DNA of 22,343 nt from a virus, in the IMG/VR virus record IMGVR_UViG_3300028044_000085, positions 1-22,343 of that record. One strand, given 5' to 3'. Under the pieces are notes generated by a model. It searched no databases and was not told the origin of the DNA. It saw nothing but the letters and a program-made list of their open reading frames with translations. The translations under genes and the position numbers were made by a program. Shown here one piece after another: positions 1 to 8,290 of this stretch (position 1 is its first letter; the number at the start of each line of letters is the position of its first letter).

Positions 1-8
1 GACGAGCG

Positions 9-115
9 GGGCACCAAGCTCTCCCACGGTCTTTGAAGACCCAGGGACTTTCGGACACCCGCCCGTCACCGCAACTCGAACAATATCCGAGTCGCGGGAT
101 TCCAAGTTACAAGGG
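9..115. repeat. Left arm of 107-bp perfect terminal inverted repeat
   Basis: This arm is the exact reverse complement of 22237-22343, with no mismatch found by eye over 107 bp. It ends 5 bp before the stop codon of the last GTA gene. The arm contains a short inverted repeat (GGTCTT/AAGACC) and a second one (ACTCG/CGAGT), so it could fold as RNA. The right copy runs off the end of the window, so the true repeat may be longer. It may be a dispersed genomic repeat at which a contig ends, or a real pair flanking the cluster. Confidence 0.9.
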
Positions 116-120
116 AGTTT

Positions 121-3100
121 TCAGAGGGTTGCGAGGGCGGGGGCGCCGGGGCCGAAGCTTGCGGAGAGTTGGGTTAGCCGGACCGCTACGCTCTGTTGGG
201 GGCTGCCGAAGTCTGCGGTCTGGTCGGCGGCGGTGTAGGTGAGCGAGGGGCTGGTCGTGATGAGGGTGCGTTTGACAGACGAGCCGTCGAGGATGTCGGC
301 CTGGTAGCGTTCAGCGTCTTCGCTCAATGGGACGTCGGGGGTGTCCCAGGTGTCGCCGCCGGAGCGGGTGCGGCGGACCCAGGTGACTGTGAGGTCGCCG
401 TTTGCGGCGCGGCGACCGCGCACGTGGACGGGGGAAAGTGGCCGCAGGGCAAGGGCTTGGAAGGTGTGGGTTGCGGCGGCGTAGGTGGCGTCGCCTATGG
501 CGCGGGAGGCAGGGCCATAGCGCCAATAGAGCGGCAGGCGCGTTTCGGCAGAGGTCAAGGGGACGGCGGTGATCGCCTGATCGATCAGGACGAAGCGGCT
601 TCCAGCCGGGATGACGGTCGTGACGGCGGCATCGGTGCCAGCCTGGCCGCGCAGGAGGCCGGTCAAGGTGTAGGTGCGCGGGGCCGTCAGCGCGACGGTC
701 GCGAATTGGATGAGTTCCCAGTTGCCGGACGGCGTTTCGATCGCGGCGATGTTGGCGCCGGCAAAAACTTGCAGGGGAGAGGCGGATGCGAGCGCGCCTA
801 ACCCGAGGGTGACTTGCAAGGCATTGGCGCGGTCCCAGCGGCCAGACGGGGCGGCGGGGAGCGCGGTGAGTGTTGCGCCCAGCGTCGCTGGAGTGGCGGC
901 GATGGCTTTGAGGCGGAAGCTGGTCAACTCGGGCGAGGCGTAGATTGCAACACCGCCGGGCCAGGGGGTCTGGAGGGCGGCGATAAAGCCGTTGGTGGGC
1001 GTTTCGTCGCCGCGCAGGAGCGGCAGGTCGAGGAAGGCCAACGCGGGTTGGCCAGAAATCACTGGATCGCTGGTGCGGCCATGACGGGCAGGAGCTGGCG
1101 TTGCGCCGTAAACGCCGACATCAATCGAGCGGGCCTCGATTTCACGCGTGCCGTGTTCGCCGATTTCGGTGATGCGGAAGGTGCGGCTATCGGCACCGGC
1201 GTTGAGGGCGACAATGTCGCCGGGCTCCAGCGCCAAGGCAGACGGCGGCAGCAGGAACGAGGCGCGCTCACGGGCGGCCCAGGCATCAAACAGCCAGCTA
1301 TCGGCGATGGATCCCGCCTGCTCGGCGTCCATGACGATGGCGAGGTCGGCCTGGGACACGCGGCCCGATGCGCCGGTGAGGCGGCGGCTTTCGGCGACGG
1401 CCTGGCGGTAGTCGGCGCTGGCGGCGATGTAGCGGATTTTTGCTACGGCAGGGAGTTCGGTTTCCTGACCGCGCGTCAGGCTGAGCAGGGACTGGCTGGG
1501 TTTGGTTTCGACTAGATCGGAAGGGCCGAGCGTCAAAAGCGGTGGGGAGGTGCCGCGCTGGCGGAAGGCGAGTTTGCCGCCGGTTTCGACGGTGTCGATA
1601 AAGTAGGCGAGTTCGAAGGCGCTCAAGGCTTCGCGGGCCGACATCACGCGGTCGATGGCGTAGCCGGTGACGGTTCCAGCAAGGTTCGACACGTCGCATA
1701 ACGTAAAGCCGTAATCGTCAAGGATGGCAGCGATGGTTTCCGACAGGGGGGCGCTGGCGAGGCGACCGTTCAGCCAGTGGCCGAGGTGCCAATTGTCGCC
1801 GTCGCCCCAGAGCTGCGTGTTGGTTGGGAAGGCCGGGAAAGGCCGTGCGTCCCAAGCGTATATGTGGATGCGATCCAGGGCCACCATGCGTTCGCCGGTC
1901 AGGGCAGAGACGGGGTTGGTGCCGGTGACGTAGCCGGTTGCTGCTGGATCGAAGGCTTCGATCATGGCGCGCAAGACGCGGCGCTGGATCAGGTCGTCAC
2001 GGGCGCCATTGGAAAAGTATGGCAGGGCGTTTTCGGAGCTTTTGGGGTCGACGAAGACATTGGGCTGGTTGGACGCCTTGTCGGCGGCCGCGCAGCCAAT
2101 TTCCATCATCCAGAATGGTTTGGATTGTGGGACCCAGGCCGTTGGGGTCGGGCTTTCAATGCCCGCGACGCGATTGTAATGCGGATTTTGCCACCATGAG
2201 CGAATGTCCTTGTAGCGATAGACCCAGGGCTTACCGAGACCGTCGGTGATGGGGGCGCGGATCTGGGCTGAGCGGGCGGCGTCTGAGGCATAGTACCAGT
2301 CGAAGCCTTCGCCGCCGGTGACGTTGCGTTTGAGGTAGGCCAAGTCGTAGATCTGACGGGTGCCTGAGACGGCGTCGAGGTGGGTGTGGCCGTCGCGCCA
2401 GTCGGACAGGGGCCAGTAGACGTCCATGCCGATGGCGTCGATGTTGGACGACGACCAGAGCGGGTCGAGATGGAAGGTTACATCGTTCGAGCCGTCTGCG
2501 GGCTGGTGGCCGAAGTATTCCGACCAGTCGGCGGCGTAGGTGACTTTGACTGCGGGGCCGAGGATCGACTTGACGTCGGCTGCCAGCGCTACGAGGGCTG
2601 CAACGAATGGGTAGGCGTTGGCGGTCGCGCGGACAGTTGTGAGGCCACGCAGTTCGGTGCCGATGATGAAGGCGTCGATGGGGCCTGCGGCTTTGGCGAG
2701 CATGGCCTGATGGAGGACCATGCGACGGTAGGACCATTCGTTGGCTGGACCGGAATAGATGACCGTGTCGCCGTCGAGGGCGAAATGCGCAGGCGTTACG
2801 GTGCCAACGAACGCTGCGATCTGGGACGCGGCGGCGGCGGTTTTGTCGGGCGTTCCGGGTTGGCCGGGGGCCGGTGTAACTGTGATGCGGCCGCGCCAGG
2901 GAAAGGCTGGTTGGGTTGCGCCGCCATAGGGGTTGGGGAGGGTGTTACCGGCGGGTACGTCCATCAGGATGAAGGGCGTGAGCGTTACGCGCTTGCCGCG
3001 TGCCGTGAGGTCGCGGATGGCTGCAATCACGGAGGCGTCGGAGGGTGTGCCACCGTAGGCGGGGCGGCCGTCGCGCTGGCTGACGGTGTAGGCGGTGGCG

Positions 3101-4074
3101 CGGGTCGCGCCTGCGACGGACCAGAAGACCGGTGCTGTCTGCTTGTCGCGGCGCTCGATGCCGGGGACGATCTGGCAGGAACCCGCGCGCAAATCGGTGC
3201 CGAACCAGGAGACAATCAATGAGACCGAGTTTGTATTCGGCAGAGTTGTGGCAAGCTGGTCCAACGAGACCGACCAATCGGTACTGCCGAGCCGGGTGTG
3301 GACGTTCTCAGACGCTGACGCGCCGTAGCCGGTTGACTGGGTGACGGGCTCGGTCGCGTAGACGAATTCGCCCGAGCCGGGGATGACGACGACGGCTTGG
3401 ATGGCCTGGGCGAAGGGCTCCGTCGCGCGGTAGATTTCAAAGGAAAGTTGGGGCAAGCGGTTGCCAAAATCGGCAAGGGCCAAGCGCTCGAAGACAATGT
3501 AGGCCGTGTCGCGGAAGGCTGGTGTTTGGCCTGCGCCTTGATGGGCTTCGATGAGGCTATCGGGGGCTTGGGTCGCGCTGCCGGTGTAGAGACGGGTCGT
3601 GATCTGGGAGAGGTCGATTTCCTGGCCATTGGCCCAGACGCGGCCGATGGCGGAGATCTGGCCCTCGGCCAAGGCTACAGCAAAGTTGGCGTAGTAGCGG
3701 TAGGTCGTCGATGTCGCGCTGCCGCCGCCACCGATGCCTTTGCCCGCGCCGCCCGCGTCCTGGGTGACGGCTTCTTCCTCGAAATCGGTAGCCCAGATGA
3801 CCTGGCCGCCGCTGCGGACCCGGCCATAGACGCGGGGGATGGCCGCGCCTTCGGTGGATGCGGTGACATGCAGGTCGGACAGGCGCGGGCCTTGGACATT
3901 TTTTGAGCCGCCAGAGGCGCCGAACAGGGCTTGGTCGAAATAGGAGCCTGCGAGAGCGCCGATCTGGGTGCCGATGGCGGCCCCTGAAAGCGTCGCGCCA
4001 AGGACGGCAATGCCGGAGGGTAGGAGCGCGCTGCCGACAGCGGCACCAGCGGCGGCAAGAGCGAGGGTGGCCAT
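121..4074 (-). CDS. GTA host-specificity / tail-fibre protein with TIM-barrel domain (RcGTA gp15-like)
   Basis: This 1317-residue protein is close in size to RcGTA gp15, which forms the distal baseplate and contacts the recipient. The start at ATG 4074 gives MATLALAAAGAAVGSALLP, a glycine/alanine-rich hydrophobic N-terminus typical of this family. An open frame continues upstream to 4266, but that stretch covers a hairpin element and looks non-coding. The middle part (roughly residues 350-750) matches the GTA TIM-barrel glycoside-hydrolase-like domain: it contains GTELRGL and WMMEIGC, whose glutamates sit where barrel hydrolases keep catalytic acids. The C-terminal half is the putative phage-tail domain. 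It is the last gene of the operon, 88 bp after the NlpC/P60 gene. The family assignment is very secure. Enzymatic activity is inferred only. Confidence 0.95.
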   Translation of the reverse strand: MATLALAAAGAAVGSALLPSGIAVLGATLSGAAIGTQIGALAGSYFDQALFGASGGSKNVQGPRLSDLHVTASTEGAAIPRVYGRVRSGGQVIWATDFEEEAVTQDAGGAGKGIGGGGSATSTTYRYYANFAVALAEGQISAIGRVWANGQEIDLSQITTRLYTGSATQAPDSLIEAHQGAGQTPAFRDTAYIVFERLALADFGNRLPQLSFEIYRATEPFAQAIQAVVVIPGSGEFVYATEPVTQSTGYGASASENVHTRLGSTDWSVSLDQLATTLPNTNSVSLIVSWFGTDLRAGSCQIVPGIERRDKQTAPVFWSVAGATRATAYTVSQRDGRPAYGGTPSDASVIAAIRDLTARGKRVTLTPFILMDVPAGNTLPNPYGGATQPAFPWRGRITVTPAPGQPGTPDKTAAAASQIAAFVGTVTPAHFALDGDTVIYSGPANEWSYRRMVLHQAMLAKAAGPIDAFIIGTELRGLTTVRATANAYPFVAALVALAADVKSILGPAVKVTYAADWSEYFGHQPADGSNDVTFHLDPLWSSSNIDAIGMDVYWPLSDWRDGHTHLDAVSGTRQIYDLAYLKRNVTGGEGFDWYYASDAARSAQIRAPITDGLGKPWVYRYKDIRSWWQNPHYNRVAGIESPTPTAWVPQSKPFWMMEIGCAAADKASNQPNVFVDPKSSENALPYFSNGARDDLIQRRVLRAMIEAFDPAATGYVTGTNPVSALTGERMVALDRIHIYAWDARPFPAFPTNTQLWGDGDNWHLGHWLNGRLASAPLSETIAAILDDYGFTLCDVSNLAGTVTGYAIDRVMSAREALSAFELAYFIDTVETGGKLAFRQRGTSPPLLTLGPSDLVETKPSQSLLSLTRGQETELPAVAKIRYIAASADYRQAVAESRRLTGASGRVSQADLAIVMDAEQAGSIADSWLFDAWAARERASFLLPPSALALEPGDIVALNAGADSRTFRITEIGEHGTREIEARSIDVGVYGATPAPARHGRTSDPVISGQPALAFLDLPLLRGDETPTNGFIAALQTPWPGGVAIYASPELTSFRLKAIAATPATLGATLTALPAAPSGRWDRANALQVTLGLGALASASPLQVFAGANIAAIETPSGNWELIQFATVALTAPRTYTLTGLLRGQAGTDAAVTTVIPAGSRFVLIDQAITAVPLTSAETRLPLYWRYGPASRAIGDATYAAATHTFQALALRPLSPVHVRGRRAANGDLTVTWVRRTRSGGDTWDTPDVPLSEDAERYQADILDGSSVKRTLITTSPSLTYTAADQTADFGSPQQSVAVRLTQLSASFGPGAPALATL

Positions 4075-4117
4075 GCGGGGGACCTTGTCGGATGGAGGAG
4101 GCGAGGGCGCTTCGCGC

Positions 4118-4170
4118 GTGGGCTCCTGCCCACACCCGGTCGGGAGCACAGCTCCCGAACCCTCAGTTTT
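4118..4170. repeat. Double-hairpin element, copy V (gp14/gp15 junction)
   Basis: Hairpin 1 is GTGGGC-TCCT-GCCCAC (4118-4133). Hairpin 2 is CGGGAGC-ACA-GCTCCCG (4141-4157). They are followed by AACCCTCAG and TTTTCTTGTGA. The T-run end is used as coding sequence for the last residues (SQEN) of the NlpC/P60 gene on the minus strand. The order, loop sizes and T-run match copies at 11110, 12667, 14763 and 18701. The T-run follows the stem on the plus strand, so any terminator activity would act on transcripts antisense to the GTA operon. Confidence 0.7.
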
Positions 4171-4615
4171 CTTGTGACTTTGGTGCTGCGGGGAATTCGA
4201 AGACGGCGGCGATGCGGCGACGCCACCAAGGGTTGAGGCTGACTTCGCAGGCAGGGACCCCTTCAATGGCGTGGATCATCGTCGCGGGCGTGGCCATGAT
4301 GGCGGCGTGCTTGGCGACGGTATCGGCACGCAGGCGGAAAATAAGGACGTGGCCGGGACGGGCCTGGGCTATCGCGACAGGCATCAGATGGCGGGCGGCG
4401 GCGTCGAGCATGGTTTCAATGCTGCGCGCTTCGGCCCAATCGCGCGAGTAAGCCGGCGGGGTTTCGGGGTCGAGGCCGGTCACCTCACGGTAGACGCCAC
4501 GTACGAGGCCGAGGCAATCGCAACCTATCCCGCGCACGCTCGCCTGATGGTGGTAGGGCGTGCCGATCCATCGGCGGGCGGCGGAGACGATGGCAGGCGA
4601 TGGCGATTTGCACAT
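4163..4615 (-). CDS. NlpC/P60 cell-wall peptidase of GTA tail (RcGTA gp14-like)
   Basis: The 150-residue protein has the NlpC/P60 signature. WIGTPYHHQ is followed by GCDCLGLVRGVYRE, with catalytic Cys34, and by KHAAIM with catalytic His103. In RcGTA this protein is a peptidoglycan-degrading component of the baseplate that helps DNA cross the recipient envelope. I chose ATG 4615 because homologues begin only a few residues before the first helix (IVSAARRWIG). A TTG at 4648 would add 11 residues. No strong ribosome site is visible for either start. The gene is divergent from the small plus-strand gene at 4716, so it can no longer be a simple downstream cistron of the hub gene unless transcription runs through the antisense gene. 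Confidence 0.93.
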   Translation of the reverse strand: MCKSPSPAIVSAARRWIGTPYHHQASVRGIGCDCLGLVRGVYREVTGLDPETPPAYSRDWAEARSIETMLDAAARHLMPVAIAQARPGHVLIFRLRADTVAKHAAIMATPATMIHAIEGVPACEVSLNPWWRRRIAAVFEFPAAPKSQEN

Positions 4616-4715
4616 GATTTCAACAACAGTTTCGTTTGATTGGAGCAAACTTTCGCCGAATCAGCCTACTTTTTTCGGATGCTATTGTGCTTAGCGATGT
4701 CAACGAGTGAAAATC

Positions 4716-4928
4716 ATGGCGATCACGCAACACGATTTCACGCTCTCCTCAGAGCCGTTCGCCGACGGCCTGAAGCCAGACGCCAGACCGCGATTGGCCG
4801 ACCAATTTCGGGGGATGTTGTTGACCCTGTCCGGCATGGTAGCGGACTTCGCTTTTGATATTCAACACACGCTTGCCCGCCTTGAGGCTGAGATCGACTT
4901 GTTTCTCGACCACTGGCAGCGGGACTGA
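4716..4928 (+). CDS. Small hypothetical protein inserted antisense between gp13 and gp14
   Basis: This 70-residue protein (MAITQHDFTLSSEPFADG...) starts at ATG 4716. GTG 4707 in the same frame is an alternative start. I do not recognise the family. The middle is predicted helical and amphipathic (LADQFRGMLLTLSGMVADFAFDIQHTLARLEAEIDLFLDHW, given here as residues 30 to 67 in outline), without signal peptide or clear membrane segment. It lies opposite to the GTA genes. Its stop is 15 bp from the stop of the hub gene, and its start is 100 bp from the start of the NlpC/P60 gene. The convergent/divergent placement and the uninterrupted frame in a true intergenic gap support a real gene, but a short ORF in GC-rich DNA could be chance. 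Confidence 0.55.
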   Translation: MAITQHDFTLSSEPFADGLKPDARPRLADQFRGMLLTLSGMVADFAFDIQHTLARLEAEIDLFLDHWQRD

Positions 4929-4943
4929 GATGTCAGCGGGGAC

Positions 4944-5795
4944 TTATGGGCCGGAGACGAGGAAGTCGTTGCCGGGCATGTGGGGGAAGCCACGAAAGTT
5001 CGCCGCGTTGGCAAATTTCGACGCGCAGGTTCTCAGGTGCTTGTCGCAGCCCGCCGTGATGACGAAGGTTTGGTTCGCGATCAGGGGGAGGCGGGCTGCA
5101 GACCAGAGTTCGATCGAGACGGTGCCGGCGGTCATCGTGTGTGACTTGACTTCGATTTGCTGGCCGACGGCTGCTCCTGAGGTGAAGGTCAGCAGGCCGC
5201 GCGTGAACCACCCGGTTGCATAAGTTGAGAGGCCGTACGCCGTGAACTGGCGGGCGCTCGTGACGGCGAGGACGGTGCCGAGACCTTGGAAGGTTGGCGC
5301 TTTGGCATTCACGGCGCAGCGGGCGTCGCCGAGGCTGGCGTCGCATGTGTATTGGAACAGGCGGCCTTTGGGCTGCTGGAGGTAGTGGGCGAGGCCGCGC
5401 ACTTCGGCGGAAAACGCTATGCCGGAGCGGCGGACTTCACCCAGCGAACCAGAGCGCATCAGGGCACGTTGGGCGGGGTCGGACCAGTTCACGCGGAAGA
5501 TTTCGACAGCGGCGTCGTCGTAGTACCCAGCGGCGAGGTCGGCTTCGACGAGGGCATCGGATGTGATGGCGCTTGTGACTTCCAGGTTGTCGACGGCAAG
5601 GCCAACGGTGTCTTTGATCTCGCTGGCGGTGAAGCCGGAGGCGGCTTCGAACGTGGTTCCATCGAAGATGAGCTGCCGGTCGTGGTCAGTGAATCCGAGA
5701 TGGGTGCCGTCACGGCGCGTCAGGCGCCAGCACCAGCACAGGGTCGTTGCGCCCGAGGCAAGGTGGGCGGCGAACTGCGGGGAGAGGGTTTTCAT
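4944..5795 (-). CDS. GTA baseplate hub protein, DUF2163 (RcGTA gp13-like)
   Basis: The 283-residue protein begins MKTLSPQFAAHLASGATTL and has the DUF2163 features: LGFTDHDR near residue 34, SGFTASEIKDTVGLAVDNLEV at residues 53-73 (shown in outline), and a C-terminal FRGFPHMPGNDFL. Four cysteines are retained, Cys151 and Cys160 (TCDASLGDARC) and Cys250 and Cys257 (GCDKHLRTC). The RcGTA hub structure carries an iron-sulfur cluster, and these cysteines are the natural ligands here. The length is close to that of RcGTA gp13. An AAGG lies 4-5 bases before ATG 5795. The gene is separated from gp12 by the plus-strand GYF gene, so it probably has its own promoter in 5796-5945. Confidence 0.94.
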   Translation of the reverse strand: MKTLSPQFAAHLASGATTLCWCWRLTRRDGTHLGFTDHDRQLIFDGTTFEAASGFTASEIKDTVGLAVDNLEVTSAITSDALVEADLAAGYYDDAAVEIFRVNWSDPAQRALMRSGSLGEVRRSGIAFSAEVRGLAHYLQQPKGRLFQYTCDASLGDARCAVNAKAPTFQGLGTVLAVTSARQFTAYGLSTYATGWFTRGLLTFTSGAAVGQQIEVKSHTMTAGTVSIELWSAARLPLIANQTFVITAGCDKHLRTCASKFANAANFRGFPHMPGNDFLVSGP

Positions 5796-5945
5796 GGGGC
5801 CTTACAAATCTGGAGACGACTGTGTCACAGCAACGTTATCGCCACTGGCACGATCATTGGCGTCTCAGCCTGACTGAATGCACTTCTCAGCCTTCTCATA
5901 AGTGAGTAGTGTGCTGCATATTGTTTTCGGAGCGGGGGCTGCGTC
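5796..5945. promoter_or_regulatory. Divergent intergenic region between gp13 and GYF_2 gene
   Basis: This 150-bp gap separates the start of the hub gene (leftward) from the start of the GYF_2 gene (rightward). By position it should hold promoters for both, including one for the distal gp13-gp15 block. On the plus strand GGAG at 5929-5932 lies 13 bases before the proposed TTG start. I see no convincing -35/-10 pair and no known operator, so the assignment is positional only. Confidence 0.35.
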
Positions 5946-6956
5946 TTGTCCCACCATACTTTGAATAATTGGCCGAACGTAAATTCAACTGGATCGCATA
6001 CGGACCGGCCTTGGATCGTAGAACGTCGCGGGCAACAGCTTGGCCCGTTTTCGACGGTCGAACTTGCGCTGGCAGCCAAAAATGGACTGCTCGCCGAGGA
6101 TGATCTTATATGGAAATCTGGCCTGCTGAACTGGGTTCGCGCAGGCGAGGTCGATGGACTGCTGCCACCAAAGGAAAAAGCAGCGCAGTTCGGCTCTCAC
6201 AAAGCAGCCTCAACAGGCCATGAGCAGACCAACCTCTTGCAACATTATTCAGCGGCATTTTCCGCCAGAAAAGGCGCTGCCATTGAACAGCGCACTGTCC
6301 AAGCACAGCATGCGCCGCGCCCGCAAATGCCAGTCGTCGTTCGGCACGACCTGCCCGGTCGGACTTACAGAGACATGGGGCGTCACGAACCAAGGCTAGC
6401 CGACATTAACACAAATCGCCAAACCGACGTTCAAGCCACGGCTCGACCACCTGCCGTTCTGCCAGCTCAATCCGTCGGCGTCACGTCATCACCCCTGGTC
6501 GACGCATCTAAGGCGCACATGTTCGCGGACAGGATTGCGCGGGAAATCATTCTCATGCTCGATCGTTACGATATCAAAACGATTGATGACCTCGCCTCAA
6601 ACGACCGGCTTCGTCAAATGGCTGGGTTCACGTTCGACGCGTTGCCCACCACCGTGCGGCTGCCGTTATCAGGCTTCGTGGGCAGGGCATGGGTCGAAGC
6701 GCATATTTTTGACGCGTTGCTGCGATTACGGGCTGCATTATTGCGGCCGGAGTATCAATCGTTGGATCTGCGCCAGATTGCCTTAGCGCAAGTACCAGCG
6801 ATCGCCTTAGCCCTCGATACTGCAATCGCTCAGACGGCGAACGGCATGGGATCGCTTGTTTCATCGAATTGGAATGCCGTGTCAGGAGCGATCAAGGGTT
6901 TGCAGTCGCAAATCGCGGGTCAGTCTCCGTTGCAGGTGTTCGCTTCGGCGAAATGA
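5946..6956 (+). CDS. GYF_2 (DUF4339) domain protein inserted antisense in the GTA operon
   Basis: The N-terminus contains a GYF_2/DUF4339 domain at about residues 22-75. It shows PWIVERRGQQLGPFSTVEL, then LLAEDDLIWKSGLLNWVRAG, which is the family pattern of W-x-V...G.Q.GPF...DD..W..G...W..A. Residues 80-190 are low in recognisable structure and rich in Gln/His/Pro. Residues 190-336 are helical and not recognised. The start is uncertain: TTG 5946 is the first candidate and no ATG precedes the domain. GYF_2 domains are thought to mediate protein-protein contacts, and their bacterial role is poorly known. The gene is 336 codons, has visibly less GC-biased codon use than the GTA genes, is convergent with gp12 (3 bp between stop codons), and is divergent from gp13. 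A host gene captured into the cluster is likely. Confidence 0.85.
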   Translation: MSHHTLNNWPNVNSTGSHTDRPWIVERRGQQLGPFSTVELALAAKNGLLAEDDLIWKSGLLNWVRAGEVDGLLPPKEKAAQFGSHKAASTGHEQTNLLQHYSAAFSARKGAAIEQRTVQAQHAPRPQMPVVVRHDLPGRTYRDMGRHEPRLADINTNRQTDVQATARPPAVLPAQSVGVTSSPLVDASKAHMFADRIAREIILMLDRYDIKTIDDLASNDRLRQMAGFTFDALPTTVRLPLSGFVGRAWVEAHIFDALLRLRAALLRPEYQSLDLRQIALAQVPAIALALDTAIAQTANGMGSLVSSNWNAVSGAIKGLQSQIAGQSPLQVFASAK

Positions 6957-6959
6957 TGG

Positions 6960-7595
6960 CTAGAGGCGGATTTCGATGATGGGGATGTTGGGGATTGCGC
7001 CGTGGGTGAAGCCTTGCAGGGAGATGTCGAGTTTGTCGGTATCGAAGCGGACGGGGACATCGAACTCGAAGCCGGCGGTGATGGTGGAGCCAGCCGGTGG
7101 GATGTGGCCTGCCAGAAAGGTGACGAGGCCGGTCGCGGGGTCGATGGCGACGCTCGTTGACGGCTTCGGGGTGGCGTTGACCGCGATCAGGACTGTGCCG
7201 GCGACGGGTCTTGCGATGGTGCGGACCCAAGGCGCGAACGCGCTGCCGTAGGTTTTGGTCAGCTGGAACGTCGCGCGCGTGCCGTCGCCGGTGCCGATGG
7301 TTTGGTCGGTGGCCGTTGGCACCTGGGTGGGTGGACAGGATTTCCAGTCGGCATGGTCGCGCCAGCGAAAGCCCGTCAAGCGGCCACGGCGTTCTTCGAA
7401 GAAGGCGATCACGGCGTGGAGGTCGTCGATGGATTTGACGCCGTAGCCCGCGTTGTATGAGCGGCGGCTATCGGCCCAGCGGGCGTTGCGCTCCTCAAAG
7501 CCGGAACCGAGGGTGACAACGTCTGTGCGCCGTTCGGGGCCGCCCTGGCTTGCGCGCGAGATGGCGGTCGGGAAGCGGATTTCGTGGAAAAGCAT
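6960..7595 (-). CDS. Distal tail protein, DUF2460 (RcGTA gp12-like)
   Basis: The 211-residue protein starts MLFHEIRFPTAISRASQGGPER, as GTA gp12 proteins do, and carries the DUF2460 core. This core has RRTDVVTLGSGFEERNARW, then YNAGYGVKSIDDLHAVIAFF and GFRWRDHADWKSC, followed by a beta-rich domain ending NIPIIEIRL. In RcGTA it forms the distal tail ring that joins the tube to the hub. It lies 109 bp after the tape measure gene. That gap is filled by a degenerate copy of the 89-bp repeat family. The stop lies 3 bp from that of the convergent GYF_2 gene, so the proximal GTA transcript must terminate here or read through an antisense gene. Confidence 0.95.
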   Translation of the reverse strand: MLFHEIRFPTAISRASQGGPERRTDVVTLGSGFEERNARWADSRRSYNAGYGVKSIDDLHAVIAFFEERRGRLTGFRWRDHADWKSCPPTQVPTATDQTIGTGDGTRATFQLTKTYGSAFAPWVRTIARPVAGTVLIAVNATPKPSTSVAIDPATGLVTFLAGHIPPAGSTITAGFEFDVPVRFDTDKLDISLQGFTHGAIPNIPIIEIRL

Positions 7596-7615
7596 TTTTG
7601 GATCTCATGCTGGCT

Positions 7616-7690
7616 GATCCTCGCTTTCGCTCGGGCCAGCTCCGATGGGGCGCGCGACGGCGCGCGGGTCGCGTTGCTCCCGGCCCAGGC
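7616..7690. repeat. Degenerate copy of the 89-bp repeat family (gp11/gp12 junction)
   Basis: The stretch follows the order of the 53-bp constant half of the arrays: CCTCGC, GCTCGGG, GCTCCG, GCGCGCGACGGCGCGC, GGGTCGC, then GCTCCC. It has a perfect GCGCGC-GACG-GCGCGC inverted repeat. It is a single, diverged unit. Confidence 0.55.
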
Positions 7691-7704
7691 GGGCAAGGAA
7701 TAGG

Positions 7705-8274
7705 TCAGAGGTTGCGTTGGCCGAGAGCGACGGTGCGGGACAGCATGGCGGCGATTTGGGTTTGGCTGCGGGCGAAACTTTCGGCGTCGGTGGCTTGGAC
7801 GTTGAAGGTGACGTTCATGCCCGATGCGGCCGGGGCCACGCCCGAACGGGCATCCGTGCCGCCCGCGAGGGGCGCAATGGTTGCGGCGACACGTCCGGCT
7901 TGGCCTGCGCTGACGGGAAAGGCTGCCGGGCTTTGGATTAAGCCATTGCTGGCGAAGGGCGACGGCAGACCGGTCGCGAGCGCGCTGCCGGTGGACAGGC
8001 TACTGCCGCTGCCGAACAGCCCTGTTACGATGCTGCCGAGACCGTCCGTCAGCGGCTTGAAGGCGGCATTGAGGACCATCTTCGACAGGCTGAGCGCAAG
8101 GGTGGCGAAGACATCGTTGAGGCTTTTGCCTTTGAGCACTAGGCCGTCGAGCGCGGTGGTGAGGGAGGCTGAGAATTGCCTGCCGGAGAGCTGGACCTGC
8201 TTGAGCTGGTCTTCGAGGCCCGACGTGTCGGCGTCGATGGCGACCGTCCAGGTTTCGAGGGGGGCGTTTTCCAT
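7705..8274 (-). CDS. Short tail tape measure protein (RcGTA gp11-like)
   Basis: The 189-residue protein starts at ATG 8274 (MENAPLETWTVAIDADTSGL). Its N-terminus has the helical pattern SLNDVFATLALSLSKMVLNAAFKPL, and the middle is Gly/Ser-rich. It is similar in length to RcGTA gp11 (about 219 residues), in keeping with the short GTA tail, because tape measure length sets tail length. It ends with VTFNVQATDAESFARSQTQ, the family's usual C-terminal block. The open frame continues upstream into the last repeat unit, where a GTG would add 18 residues (RRPAGAPSAREAKERPS). I reject that start because those residues come from the repeat. Confidence 0.9.
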   Translation of the reverse strand: MENAPLETWTVAIDADTSGLEDQLKQVQLSGRQFSASLTTALDGLVLKGKSLNDVFATLALSLSKMVLNAAFKPLTDGLGSIVTGLFGSGSSLSTGSALATGLPSPFASNGLIQSPAAFPVSAGQAGRVAATIAPLAGGTDARSGVAPAASGMNVTFNVQATDAESFARSQTQIAAMLSRTVALGQRNL

Positions 8275-8290
8275 GCTGGGTCTTTCTTTG

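Noticed and set aside
196-801. Long plus-strand open frames opposite gp15, portal, large terminase and others
   Set aside because: They are antisense shadows in GC-rich DNA with Gly/Arg/Val-rich translations and no ribosome sites; the minus-strand proteins are clear family members.
4075-4266. N-terminal extension of gp15
   Set aside because: The extra frame overlaps gp14 and a hairpin element, and ATG 4074 gives the usual glycine-rich N-terminus.
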